64,000 nt of DNA. Origin: Trichomonas vaginalis G3. Lineage: Eukaryota; Parabasalia; Trichomonadida; Trichomonadidae. The notes below the pieces were generated by a model. That model saw only the letters and a list, made by a program, of their open reading frames with translations. It had not been told where the DNA came from and made no database searches. Positions 18,631 through 26,623 of the stretch are shown here, piece after piece (position 1 is the stretch's first letter; every line of letters starts with the position of its first letter). Where the stretch lies: the NCBI RefSeq assembly GCF_026262505.1, contig NC_067205.1, positions 24,399,585 to 24,463,584 of the forward strand, written 5' to 3'. Made by a program: the position numbers and the translations under genes.

Positions 18631-18781
18631 AAATGTGATGTCATGTTGTCATCATTTTTCAGAGATGTTAATTAACCGAGTGACACCTTCAGTTCTTCAA
18701 AATAATTAATTATTGAATAACCTAAAAACATTAACGTAAACATATATTTTTGGTCGTTTATGATAAAAATAAATGGTTCAT

Positions 18782-19444
18782 TTACTCACAATATTTTTGT
18801 ACAAAACGACCCCAAACTTTTAACTTCTTTTCTGCAGCTTCTAATGCTATCTTAGCGAGTTCATATTCTCTAAATTCTCTCTTTAAATCTTCTTGTTCCC
18901 ATTGGTCTAGTTCGTATGAAGAATCTCTATAACCATAACATATCTCACGTTCATGTTCTAATTGTTTTTCACACGTTTTTCTAACTTCTTCTTCAAACAA
19001 ATGTTTAGCATTCTCTACTGTATCTTCGAGTTCTTCTTCATCTAATTTCTCATGAACTTTCTTGTCTATGGAGTCCATAATTTTTCCAACTGCTATGCAA
19101 TATTTTGGAGAAGTCCACATTGCTATATAGTTTATAAGTCTTGGGTCTACATACGTTCCTCTAACCTGTTTGATTTCATCAGGAATTCCTGCATGAATTT
19201 TGTATAAAAAGCAACCGCCGGAATTCAGACGGTTGCTATATTCTTCACAAAATGCCTTATAATACTCTTCCCAGGACTTATTTTCCAACAACTTTCTAAA
19301 GTCTTTCCTAAACTGCTGACACATATTTGTTGCATTAATGTAACCATCCTTGTCTCTACGTAAGACTTCAATACCGTTATAAGTGCCTTTTGTGAATGTT
19401 TCGCCATTAGATTTGTTAGTGAATGTTTTTGCTTCGACTGACAT
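18782..19444 (-). CDS. KilA-N domain protein
   Basis: ATG at 19442-19444 (MSVEAKTFTN); the upstream YVKTVM codons begin with TTG. 220 residues. The KilA-N domain (residues ~20-125) is clear: YNGIEVLRRDKDGYINATNM, then a helical part and RGTYVDPRLINYIAMWTSPK. The C-terminal half is a long Glu/Lys coiled coil. KilA-N proteins bind DNA and often regulate viral transcription or replication. The upstream 60 bp are shared with the other KilA-N genes in this window, followed by an AGATCT palindrome (19535-19582). A GCAACCG/CGGTTGC hairpin lies inside the coding region near 19207-19232. Confidence 0.9.
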   Translation of the reverse strand: MSVEAKTFTNKSNGETFTKGTYNGIEVLRRDKDGYINATNMCQQFRKDFRKLLENKSWEEYYKAFCEEYSNRLNSGGCFLYKIHAGIPDEIKQVRGTYVDPRLINYIAMWTSPKYCIAVGKIMDSIDKKVHEKLDEEELEDTVENAKHLFEEEVRKTCEKQLEHEREICYGYRDSSYELDQWEQEDLKREFREYELAKIALEAAEKKLKVWGRFVQKYCE

Positions 19445-19510
19445 TACTGTCTTTACATACAAAATAAAAAAATAAATAAAAATAAAACTAACTTTATTTT
19501 TTCTATCTTA
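19445..19510 (-). promoter_or_regulatory. Conserved A/T leader of KilA-N genes
   Basis: Read on the minus strand, AAAATAAAGTTAGTTTTATT, then a T/A run, then TTTTGTATGTAAAGACAGTA leads into ATG. The same leader precedes 17740 (minus), and related versions lie at 51005-51070, 52340-52400 and 54100-54164. Conservation outside the coding part suggests promoter or 5'-UTR function. Confidence 0.65.
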
Positions 19511-19534
19511 AGGAAATTCATGAAAATTCGTGAG

Positions 19535-19582
19535 GGTGAAAAAAGAGGTGAAAAAACGGGTGAGATCTCACCTCTTCACCTA
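19535..19582. promoter_or_regulatory. AGATCT-type palindromic element
   Basis: GGTGAAAAAAGAGGTGAAAA, then GGGTGAGATCTCACC and TCTTCACCTAAAATAT. A central 14-bp palindrome is flanked by repeated GGTGA words on one side and TCACC on the other. It lies ~90 bp upstream of the KilA-N gene at 18782-19444. Confidence 0.6.
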
Positions 19583-19682
19583 AAATATATTTTTGGTGTA
19601 AATTTATGACAAAAATAAATGGTACCATTAATGATATCATGACTGTTCTCGTTCATGTCTGATTTACATCTAATGAAAAAGT

Positions 19683-20234
19683 TTAGAAGAATTTTCTTAT
19701 TCTTTCTGGTATATTTTTGTCTTTCCAGTACTCCCGCTCTAATGGTCCCAGATGTGTTGGCTTTGACTCTCTCAAGTTCTTAGATGGTATAACATCTTCA
19801 ACGCCTCCTTCATATCTTACTTTATAAGTGTCATCGTTTATGTTATAGCCAAGTATTTCAATAACCACTCCTCGCTTTGCTTCGTCAATGGTTTCAGCAA
19901 GTTTGCCATTACTACTTTCAACTAATTTGTGACGAGGGTAAAACGCAATAGAGTCGTCAGCAGCTTTTATAAGATATCCATTACCTTGCGTAGAGTCTAC
20001 GATATAATAGTTTCTACTTAACCTTAAACGTTTCTTTGTCAACGGTTTGTCGTCAAGAACTACACGAACTTTTGTACCAGGAATGAGGGTAAATTGTGTT
20101 GAATTTCTGATATTTTGTGTTTGGATTCGTTTCTTTTGTATATACTTTTCTTCTTGTTGTTGTGTCATTGAATTTGGTGTATGTCCTGTTGTAAAATGTG
20201 TTGAGGAATTATATACTTCGAGAAAATGTTTCAT
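19683..20234 (-). CDS. Maverick integrase, C-terminal fragment (SH3/chromo-like)
   Basis: The frame extends upstream of the ATG shown here and contains IIN RF IRTLRDLN-type text at 20245-20285, the helix that carries the third acidic residue in retroviral-type integrases. The rest (PGTKVRVVLD...YYIVDSTQGNGYLI...YKVRYEGGVEDVIPSKNL) is the beta-rich C-terminal region with a chromo-like end, as in Polinton integrases. It inserts the element into the host genome. The catalytic position is Asn (GIIN) in this copy, whereas the Maverick 2 copy has Asp (GVID). It is separated from 20282-20767 by one frameshift at ~20290. Confidence 0.85.
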   Translation of the reverse strand: MKHFLEVYNSSTHFTTGHTPNSMTQQQEEKYIQKKRIQTQNIRNSTQFTLIPGTKVRVVLDDKPLTKKRLRLSRNYYIVDSTQGNGYLIKAADDSIAFYPRHKLVESSNGKLAETIDEAKRGVVIEILGYNINDDTYKVRYEGGVEDVIPSKNLRESKPTHLGPLEREYWKDKNIPERIRKFF

Positions 20235-20281
20235 TGTTTCTTCGGTAAAGTCTCGCTCTTGATTTAAATCTCTGAGCGTTC

Positions 20282-20767
20282 TTATGAAGCGATTAATGAT
20301 ACCGCGTATGTTATGGTTATGGTCTTCAGTAGTGTAGTGAGTTTGTTATGCTTAATGAGAAAATCTGTGATTTCATTGCTGAGGTATGCACTGTCTTGGT
20401 CTGATGTTAAAGTACTTGGGCTATGTTCTGCTACAAACTTTTGTAAAACTCTTAACACTTCACGAGTTCCTTTATTCCTCATTGGATATGCATATGCTTT
20501 GCGAGTGTTAACATTAATGAAGATGAGGAATGGTTTATGTCCTCCTTTTCTGCTTTGAATGAGAGTGTCAAATTGGTATGCGTCAGGAGTGTTGGAGTAA
20601 ATTGGTAAAAAGTAGTCGTAAGGGTTTATTTTTGTTTGATGTACAACATTTTTGTCAAAGAACCTTTTCACTTCAGCTCTGTTAGTAAATCCCCAACTCT
20701 TTGCAGCTTCATTGAACTTCTTAAATGACCTCCATGGATGTTGTTCGAATACTTCTTTCAAGCTCAT
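20282..20767 (-). CDS. Maverick integrase, catalytic core fragment
   Basis: ATG at 20765-20767 (MSLKEVFEQHPW). The order is a helical N-terminal part, then the RNase-H-like core with the first Asp in YQFDTLI and the second in LTSDQDSAYLS. The last ~12 residues (LKTITITYAV) are a frameshift artefact; the other frame continues with the conserved HNHNIRG segment into 19683-20234. The gene is 40 bp downstream of the fibre gene on the same strand. The full protein would be ~360 residues, a usual size for this family. Confidence 0.9.
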   Translation of the reverse strand: MSLKEVFEQHPWRSFKKFNEAAKSWGFTNRAEVKRFFDKNVVHQTKINPYDYFLPIYSNTPDAYQFDTLIQSRKGGHKPFLIFINVNTRKAYAYPMRNKGTREVLRVLQKFVAEHSPSTLTSDQDSAYLSNEITDFLIKHNKLTTLLKTITITYAVSLIAS

Positions 20768-20807
20768 TTATGTAAAGTTAAAGATTTTATTATAGACTCA
20801 AGCGCGT

Positions 20808-21842
20808 TCATTGAACGCGGTACCATGCGAATATAGTCACAAATGGTGGCATATAATCTGCACCCGAGCCTGTTGGATTTGTTGTGAAAGTATGTGAATG
20901 ATTTCCTCCTGGTTCAGTTGGTCGAAAAGTCTTTTTTGCTGCATTGTTATAAGATGGAGATAAAACGTCATTGCCAGCTTCATACTCTGAGTTGTATAAT
21001 GGGTGGTCTCTTAATGAGTGGCTATGGTCGCCAGAAAAGTTTGTAGTTCCTGTATGAGTGTGCGGTGGAAGGTTTGCTTCAGTAATTTTCTTCGAACCTC
21101 CTGTTTGCTTTGAATATCTAGCACAGTATAAGAATTTATCTACAATCTGTTCCCACGTACCGAAACCCAGAACTGTTGCTGGATTTGTTGAGTTCATTGA
21201 CGTATAAATAGAACCTATAGGATATAATGTTTGAAGTATTTCTGTCTTTAATGTTTGAAGCTCTGTTTTGTCAGCTTTCTTATCTAACATTGCTGGTAGT
21301 TCATATGCTTCAAAGTTTCTGGCATGATCTTCAATATTCCTGCAACTCTTATCTAAATTGTTAAGAGTATCTTTTACGCTTGTACTTGGATTTTCTAATG
21401 GTGCACTTGAACCAAGGTCAAAGTTCAATATTATGTCGTCTGCTCTAACAGTAGTGAAGGATTTATGTGTATGGTTCTTGTCAGCTTTCTTATCTAACAT
21501 TGCTGGTAGTTCATATGCTTCAAAGTTTCTGGCATGATCTTCAATATTCCTGCAACTCTTATCTAAATTGTTAAGAGTATCTTTTACGCTTGTACTTGGA
21601 TTTTCTAATGGTGCACTTGAACCAAGGTCAAAGTTCAATATTATGTCGTCTGCTCTAACAGTAGTGAAGGATTCATGTGTATGGTTCTTGTAGGCTTTAC
21701 TGTCTAATGTAGCTTGAAGTTCATTTATATCGGAGATGTTGTGTTTATGAGATTTCAAAACTTTGTTCATTGCTTCGAGTTCAACTTTGTCAGCTTTACT
21801 TTTAATAGCATCTTCAAACGTTATTTTTGCCTTAACTCTCAA
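20808..21842 (-). CDS. Giant fibre protein, C-terminal part with phage tail-collar-like domain
   Basis: The frame is open from ~22170 to the stop at 20808; there is no ATG at 21842 (TTG), so this is the end of a longer gene. It has KADK-NHTH/HKHN repeats typical of trimeric fibre shafts and a perfect 70-residue internal duplication (21271-21690). The C-terminal domain opens with LYPIGSIYTSMNSTNPATVL and continues FGTWEQI, TGGSKKI, LPPHTHTG, GGNHSHTF and MPPFVTIFAWYR. This order matches the C-terminal collar/baseplate-type domains of phage tail fibres. In a virus-like particle it would be a receptor-binding fibre. The intact counterpart is 45247-46398. Confidence 0.85.
   Translation of the reverse strand: MRVKAKITFEDAIKSKADKVELEAMNKVLKSHKHNISDINELQATLDSKAYKNHTHESFTTVRADDIILNFDLGSSAPLENPSTSVKDTLNNLDKSCRNIEDHARNFEAYELPAMLDKKADKNHTHKSFTTVRADDIILNFDLGSSAPLENPSTSVKDTLNNLDKSCRNIEDHARNFEAYELPAMLDKKADKTELQTLKTEILQTLYPIGSIYTSMNSTNPATVLGFGTWEQIVDKFLYCARYSKQTGGSKKITEANLPPHTHTGTTNFSGDHSHSLRDHPLYNSEYEAGNDVLSPSYNNAAKKTFRPTEPGGNHSHTFTTNPTGSGADYMPPFVTIFAWYRVQ
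21271..21690. repeat. Perfect 210-bp tandem duplication inside fibre gene
   Basis: The stretch starting TCAGCTTTCTTATCTAACAT at 21271 is repeated at 21481 with exactly 210-bp spacing and about one base change. It encodes two 70-residue shaft modules and keeps the reading frame, so it is recent or homogenised. Confidence 0.95.
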
Positions 21843-22302
21843 AGTAAATCTTGGTTCAACTAATACACCGTTAACATTGAAAGTAGAGGCATAAATTTCA
21901 CCGGTATAACCAAATGCTTCTGGTGCTTTAGCTACATCATACTGTACAGTACAGCTTATGTCATAACCTTTAGCACGAATGTATTTATATCTTCTTTCAT
22001 TAACATTTTTTGTCTTCGCTTCATCACTTCGTGTTAAATATCCATGGTAGTCCGTTATAATCTGTTCGTCTGAAGTTATATAATGAACATGGTTTTTATC
22101 TGCTTTACTATTTAATGTAGCTTGAAGTTCATTTATATCGGAGATATTGTGTTTATGTTCTTTATCTGCTTTTCGGCTAATTTCTCTTCTATCTCATTTA
22201 TTTCAAGTTCATGCCTACCACCACCTCCCGAAGAAGTATTTTTCTTCAGCTCTTGAAGAACGTCCACTTCGCCATCTTTGGTGTCAATAATGAGACTTTG
22301 AG

Positions 22303-22980
22303 TTAAAACCTTTCCTGTCTTAATGGATGTTTGTAAAACTTCTTCTTCACCGTGTTCGGGTCATGGTCGTCATCATATCTTGTGAAATCAGAGATGTTGT
22401 CATACATTAAGCATATCTGTCTCAAAAGTTCTGCTATTTGAAACTGGAACGAAAGATATACAGAACTTTCATCATCTCCTAAAGTCAAGTCTGCTTTCTT
22501 AAGTATTTCTTGAATGTATGCAATGAGAACAGAGTACCTTGGAAAATATTCGAACAATATTTCATTAGCTGTTGGTTTTGGTGGTTCTTCTGGAGTTTCT
22601 GCATCTCTTGACTTCAATGCTCTTGCTCTCAAAGACCTAAATGTTAGAGCACCGGGTTTTACAAAGGACTTTATAAATGCTTTAATAGTTCCTGGTAAGT
22701 TATTGTTAGCATTAAGTAAGTTCCTTATGCTTCCATCATGTACGTCCATAGCACTATGTAAAAAATCTATACTTTTCTTGTAGTCAGCAATAGACTGACT
22801 GTGATTTTTTAAAGATTTGTCAATACCTTTAAGCCAATCTTCATGCATGTCTGATACTGAGCCAAGAATATCATTTGCTTCCTTTAGTGTATTTTGTGCT
22901 TCTCGTAAAGTATCCAATCCCGTACGTGCATTGTTTGCTATACGTCTTACAGTATCTATTTGACTCCTTGTTTCTTGCAT
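22303..22980 (-). CDS. Giant fibre protein, coiled-coil segment
   Basis: This 225-residue frame is dominated by a long alpha-helical coiled coil (IDTVRRIANNARTGLDTLRE, SIADYKKSIDFLHSAM) followed by a Pro-rich hinge (ETPEEPPKPTANE) and more helix. Its ATG is internal to the ancestral gene: the collagen-like segment ends in the previous frame at 22956-23192 and joins here by a shift near 22970. Downstream, a shift near 22310-22330 and another near 22170 lead to the shaft repeats and the collar domain. The frames all run in the same direction with consistent fibre-like composition, which supports a single ~960-codon gene. Confidence 0.7.
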   Translation of the reverse strand: MQETRSQIDTVRRIANNARTGLDTLREAQNTLKEANDILGSVSDMHEDWLKGIDKSLKNHSQSIADYKKSIDFLHSAMDVHDGSIRNLLNANNNLPGTIKAFIKSFVKPGALTFRSLRARALKSRDAETPEEPPKPTANEILFEYFPRYSVLIAYIQEILKKADLTLGDDESSVYLSFQFQIAELLRQICLMYDNISDFTRYDDDHDPNTVKKKFYKHPLRQERF

Positions 22981-23270
22981 CCAACCAGATAAAGTTTAAT
23001 AGTATCCGAACCATTTGAAATGAAGTTCAAAGCATTTTTAACGTCATCTAAAGCTTCTTCACCAAGTACTGCCCATATCTTTCCGATTTGGTATTGAAGA
23101 ACTCCATATGAAGCAGCTGTTAAACCAGTATTTATAAGGTCCCATATCCATGATTTAGCAGTTTTTCCATCCTTTCCATCCTTTCCATCCAAACCGTTTT
23201 CGCCTTGAGGTCCTTGTATTCCTTGTATTCCTTGTATTCCTTGTGGTCCTTGTGGTCCGGTGTCACCCTC
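22956..23270 (-). pseudogene. Giant fibre protein, collagen-like segment
   Basis: In this frame the sequence around 23160-23270 reads as Gly-X-Y triplets (GPQGPQGIQGIQG, then GKDGKDGK), about eleven triplets, followed by a hydrophobic helix region (SWIWDLINTGLTAASYGVLQ). The triplets follow directly from the N-terminal fragment via a frameshift near 23268. Collagen-like stretches are common in viral and phage fibres. Confidence 0.75.
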
Positions 23271-23692
23271 TCTCCTTTCAGTTCATCTTTATGTTCGTTA
23301 TAATATTCTAATGTCATAAGGTGTACATCATTACTGCTACCAGCAACGCCGAGAATTTGTTTCTCATTCATGACTAAATTCTTTAGGCATTTAATGTTGT
23401 CGTCAAATCGAAAGCTCTTTAACAATTCAATGAGAACATTTAATACTTTCACTAATGAGGCATCTACTGTAGAATTTATATATTGCACCGTTCCATCATT
23501 TATGATAGGAACTTTACTTATTGTAATGAATGGGTCATAAGTGTTAAAAGTATCGAAATCAATGACTTTTTTAGTTTTTCCATCGTCAATGACTAAATCA
23601 TTGCCTTCAATGGTTAAAGTTGAGTTTTCGTTTACTAGTTCATGTGCTCTTCTTGCTTCATTTGTTTCATACGCATATGCAGCAATAGTCAT
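23132..23692 (-). CDS. Giant fibre protein, N-terminal part
   Basis: ATG at 23690-23692 (MTIAAYAYETNEARR). About 140 residues are genuine. Beyond residue ~142 the frame reads an artefact (DHKDHKEYKEYKEYK), which is the collagen-like DNA in the wrong frame. The N-terminal text NSTLTIEGNDLVIDDGKTKK parallels NLKLTLNPLTDEFLFQDKKN in the intact fibre of Maverick 2, so this should be the virion-attachment end. The gene is divergent from the penton-like gene at 23710 with only 17 bp between starts, an arrangement repeated in Maverick 2 (45228/45247). Confidence 0.75.
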   Translation of the reverse strand: MTIAAYAYETNEARRAHELVNENSTLTIEGNDLVIDDGKTKKVIDFDTFNTYDPFITISKVPIINDGTVQYINSTVDASLVKVLNVLIELLKSFRFDDNIKCLKNLVMNEKQILGVAGSSNDVHLMTLEYYNEHKDELKGERVTPDHKDHKEYKEYKEYKDLKAKTVWMERMERMEKLLNHGYGTL

Positions 23693-23709
23693 ATTTTAAT
23701 GAGAATAAA

Positions 23710-24486
23710 ATGTTGTTCTATTTGCAAAGTACAGACCCAAACGAATATGGAACAGTAAAGCTTCAAACAAACTTAGGTCTTCAGAATGAAGCACTTGCTT
23801 TCAGAGTTGTTGACTTCAATACTATTGCTTCATTCGTTATAACTGACGAAACAGATTTCATGGAGTTTGAAATAGATGGAAAGAAGCACGAAATAAGATT
23901 TCACAATAATGTAGAATATAAGATGGAAACATTAGCTGGAGTGTTAAATGCTCTCATAAGTACTACAATAAACAAGGATAACGAAGAAAACTTAATGAAT
24001 GTTAAACTTATTGCAGGAGTTTTGAAGTTCAGTTATGCGAAGGAGTTTAAGATACCAAGAATGAGTCATAGAGTACAACTTCTTTTGGGTGCATACCATA
24101 TGACATTTCCTTTGAAAAGTGTTGACAAAACGATTGAGATGAAATCTGTTCCATACGTATGTTATGGTAATTGTTTATACATTGAGTCTAAAATAGCTAA
24201 TGTCACAGGCATTTCAGGAGTTAATAGTAAAGGTTCAGTAGAATATAAGTCTTTCTGTTATGCAGTCAATTCAATGTTCATTCCAAACGTTCCTGTCATA
24301 GCAACTCATTTAGGTAAATGGGTTCGCATTAGTCCTCATAATTTGAAAGACATGCAATTCAGACTTGTTGACTTTCAAGGAGAGCCTGTAGAACTGAAGG
24401 CACCAGTGCGAATGACTGTTGAAGTTGACTTTTTAGAAAATATTAAATGCAACAGCTTACAAGAGAACTCAGAGCTAAAAATATAA
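23710..24486 (+). CDS. Penton-like minor capsid protein B
   Basis: ATG at 23710; 258 residues, intact. Beta-rich throughout, with the C-terminal signature LKDMQFRLVDFQGEPVELKA, as in single-jelly-roll penton/vertex proteins of Polintons and related viruses. It would fill capsid five-fold vertices. The start lies 17 bp from the divergent fibre start, so a fibre-vertex partnership is plausible: penton bases carry fibres in adenovirus-like particles. The stop overlaps the next gene by 40 bp. A broken relative with LASITLTLVDANFVPVKLLC lies in Maverick 2 at 58576-59253. Confidence 0.75.
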   Translation: MLFYLQSTDPNEYGTVKLQTNLGLQNEALAFRVVDFNTIASFVITDETDFMEFEIDGKKHEIRFHNNVEYKMETLAGVLNALISTTINKDNEENLMNVKLIAGVLKFSYAKEFKIPRMSHRVQLLLGAYHMTFPLKSVDKTIEMKSVPYVCYGNCLYIESKIANVTGISGVNSKGSVEYKSFCYAVNSMFIPNVPVIATHLGKWVRISPHNLKDMQFRLVDFQGEPVELKAPVRMTVEVDFLENIKCNSLQENSELKI

Positions 24487-24686
24487 AGTATGAATGTTAT
24501 GTATTAGGTCATGAACTTTGGTTGTTGCTGTTTGATGAAACAAATGAGTTAGTTATGTCAGTCAAGAGAACAGAAAAATATTGTGTTAGTGAAAACTGCA
24601 CCAAGTCAATAAGATTAGGTTTGCATTATGAAGATGAGTTCAATAGTGTTGAAGAAGTTTTGGATAGATACTATAAGTTGCTTTAA
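24447..24686 (+). CDS. Small hypothetical protein shared by both Mavericks
   Basis: ATG at 24447, inside the end of the penton-like gene in another frame. 79 residues: a charged N-terminal helix (LTRELRAKNIKYECYV), then beta hairpins, ending in FNSVEEVLDRYYKLL. The 59355-59613 gene of Maverick 2 has the same layout (LERCLKKNNIDFISCKG...ESLDEVLLHFQKKLL) and also neighbours a penton-like gene. Function unknown. It is convergent with 24683-25297, the two stops overlapping by 4 bp. Confidence 0.6.
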   Translation: MQQLTRELRAKNIKYECYVLGHELWLLLFDETNELVMSVKRTEKYCVSENCTKSIRLGLHYEDEFNSVEEVLDRYYKLL

Positions 24687-25297
24687 TTTACTAAAACATA
24701 TTTCAAACAAAGCTTATATTCTGTTGAAAGTTTTGTATACTCGTTCGAATATTTATACTTAAACTCAACTCCTGTAGTTCCTGGTGTTTCAATGATGCGG
24801 ATGTTACCTATTTTCATGAATAGTGGAGTTTGACCACAGCATTCGATTTCAGGGTCGAGATAGTCAATGACACATTGTTTCCCTGTTATTCGTGATATAA
24901 CATTTTCAAGGTCCTCCTTTGTTAGAATTATTTGGTTCTTGCTTATAAGATTTGTCAAAAGCTTCTTATCGTCTTTGAGTAAAATTGTTTGGTATAACTG
25001 AAGAAGGTAATGGTCTACGTTATCTGAAGGATTTGTTTGAACATTTGTGTAAGGGTTGTCGTTGGCTTCTCTTGAAAGAATTTGGTCCAGTGGTGGATAC
25101 TCTAACTTAACATCTGATGTAGCGTTAGCGTTTGAAGCTGAGTTTAAATTCACGGATTTCAGTTCTGGTTCTTTTTCTTTCAAACACTCTGAACTATAGT
25201 TCTTTATGACAATATTGTTTGTCGTTCGTGAGTCAACATTTGATGTTGGTTCAATTGGAACATTAACGGCACCAGCTAAGATGGATTTGCTTCTCAT
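24683..25297 (-). CDS. Hypothetical protein with mixed low-complexity N-terminus
   Basis: ATG at 25295-25297; 204 residues. The N-terminal 90 residues are Asn/Ser-rich and probably unstructured. The C-terminal part is compact, with a helix pair (DHYLLQLYQTILLKDDKKLL) and beta strands around CVIDYLDPEIECCGQTPLF. The broken gene at 59700-60190 in Maverick 2 holds the same relative position between the 79-residue-type gene and a divergent plus-strand gene, so I consider them positional homologs. Function not recognised. Confidence 0.6.
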   Translation of the reverse strand: MRSKSILAGAVNVPIEPTSNVDSRTTNNIVIKNYSSECLKEKEPELKSVNLNSASNANATSDVKLEYPPLDQILSREANDNPYTNVQTNPSDNVDHYLLQLYQTILLKDDKKLLTNLISKNQIILTKEDLENVISRITGKQCVIDYLDPEIECCGQTPLFMKIGNIRIIETPGTTGVEFKYKYSNEYTKLSTEYKLCLKYVLVN

Positions 25298-25322
25298 TTC
25301 ATATAGAATAAAAACCTTTTAT

Positions 25323-25640
25323 ATGTATGAAATGAACAATATACTCGACAAGGGTTTGAATGTAAAGCTAACGAATGAAAATATTGTTGAATTCACTGAG
25401 ACAGGAGCTGTGTATAAAGATGTAGAACTACTGAACAAAAGAGCAAAGGGAAGAAGCAGGAACATGAACAAAGGGTGGAAGCCTATAAAAATTTATGTCA
25501 ATGATGGCTCAGGAGGTTCAAACATAAAGTATGCAGAAAGTTATAGAGTTTATGCTCTCAAAGGTGAAAAGCCTTCATTTAAGAACAGCTATTCTAACGC
25601 ATATCCTCAAAAGTTAACGGATGGGAAGTGGATGATATGA
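25323..25640 (+). CDS. Hypothetical protein divergent from 24683-25297
   Basis: The first true ATG is at 25323 (MYEMNNILDKGLN); the frame reaches further left but over the neighbour's start. 105 residues, beta-rich, with a basic turn (LLNKRAKGRSRNMNKGWKPI) and a Gly/Ser loop. The gene is separated from the divergent neighbour by 25 bp. The gene in the same place in Maverick 2 is 60209-60628; clear sequence similarity is not visible by eye. Confidence 0.55.
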   Translation: MYEMNNILDKGLNVKLTNENIVEFTETGAVYKDVELLNKRAKGRSRNMNKGWKPIKIYVNDGSGGSNIKYAESYRVYALKGEKPSFKNSYSNAYPQKLTDGKWMI

Positions 25641-25719
25641 ATGACAGCAAAAATATTAACAGAAATGGCGACAGAGATGCATGGAATTTGTTTACCATCA
25701 GTCAATTGAAGGTTAAACT

Positions 25720-26607
25720 TTAAAACAATGTTGGTCGTTCCCATGGAATATTTTTGACTTTAATGGTATTAGTCATGATATGAATCTCAAGGTATGAACG
25801 AGGAGAGATGAGAGACTTATATGCTTCCCAAATTTCTTCAAAAGGTAATGTTATACCTGACTGTTTCCAAATGAGTTCAATGTCATAGCGTGAGAAACCT
25901 TGAAAGATAACGAAGTCAGTTATGAGACGTTTTATGTTTAAAGCTAAAAACCTCCATGTTTGCATAAGTATTGCTACAGTTAAATGGTAATGTCTGACTT
26001 TAGTTATGATGTTAGCTAATGGTGAGTCAGGCTTTGACACTAAACCTTTTCCGGCGAAGTCGTCGCAAACGAGCAGAGTGTTTGAAGGATACTTTTTGAA
26101 GGGGTATTTTGAAAGTTTTGACAGAATGTAGTTTGTAAGTCGTTTCATATCGTAAACTCCTGAATATTGACGTAAGTGGTGTTTGTCAATAATTCTTTCC
26201 ATCTCCTCAGAAGTCTTTTGCATTCCTGACTGTATGAACTCTACGATGGCATAATATTTCCTCTTACGTCGAATGTAACGTTGAAGAAATTCAATGAGTT
26301 CACTGTCTGGAACTTTAACGACAGAGGCTTGAACTTTTGACATAAATGTTTTCGCTGTTGAGTCCATAGAGTCTGAAGTTGCTGATATAATGATTTGGTC
26401 ATAATATGAGTCATTTCCTAAACGTTCTGTTATGAGTATATGACGAATGAGGTTAAATGTCTTACCCGAACCCATCTTTCCACAATAGAAATAAACACCA
26501 TTTGAACAGAACTCATAGTCCTTACTGAAAGGAAGAATGAGAGAAGAGTTAAGTTTGTCTGTAGTTTCATTCATGTCTTCATCTACGTCATGTATTAAAT
26601 GCTTCAT
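25720..26607 (-). CDS. Genome-packaging ATPase (A32/FtsK-HerA type)
   Basis: ATG at 26605-26607; 295 residues, intact. Walker A is GKMGSGKT (residues 43-50) and Walker B is LLVCDD (~178-183); a polar strand with ILMQTW follows at ~215, where the family has its sensor. This is the Polinton/virophage packaging ATPase, which pumps element DNA into capsids. The Maverick 2 counterpart is 55476-56351 (GSGKT, LLILDD). The gene is divergent from penton-like protein C at 26624, with 16 bp between starts. Confidence 0.9.
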   Translation of the reverse strand: MKHLIHDVDEDMNETTDKLNSSLILPFSKDYEFCSNGVYFYCGKMGSGKTFNLIRHILITERLGNDSYYDQIIISATSDSMDSTAKTFMSKVQASVVKVPDSELIEFLQRYIRRKRKYYAIVEFIQSGMQKTSEEMERIIDKHHLRQYSGVYDMKRLTNYILSKLSKYPFKKYPSNTLLVCDDFAGKGLVSKPDSPLANIITKVRHYHLTVAILMQTWRFLALNIKRLITDFVIFQGFSRYDIELIWKQSGITLPFEEIWEAYKSLISPRSYLEIHIMTNTIKVKNIPWERPTLF

Positions 26608-26623
26608 TTTATCTCCATTAAAA

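Noticed and set aside
19445-19470. Short intron in the KilA-N leader because of GTATGT
   Set aside because: GTATGT resembles the trichomonad 5' splice site, but the required branch/3' motif (ACTAACACACAG) is missing and the spacing is too short.
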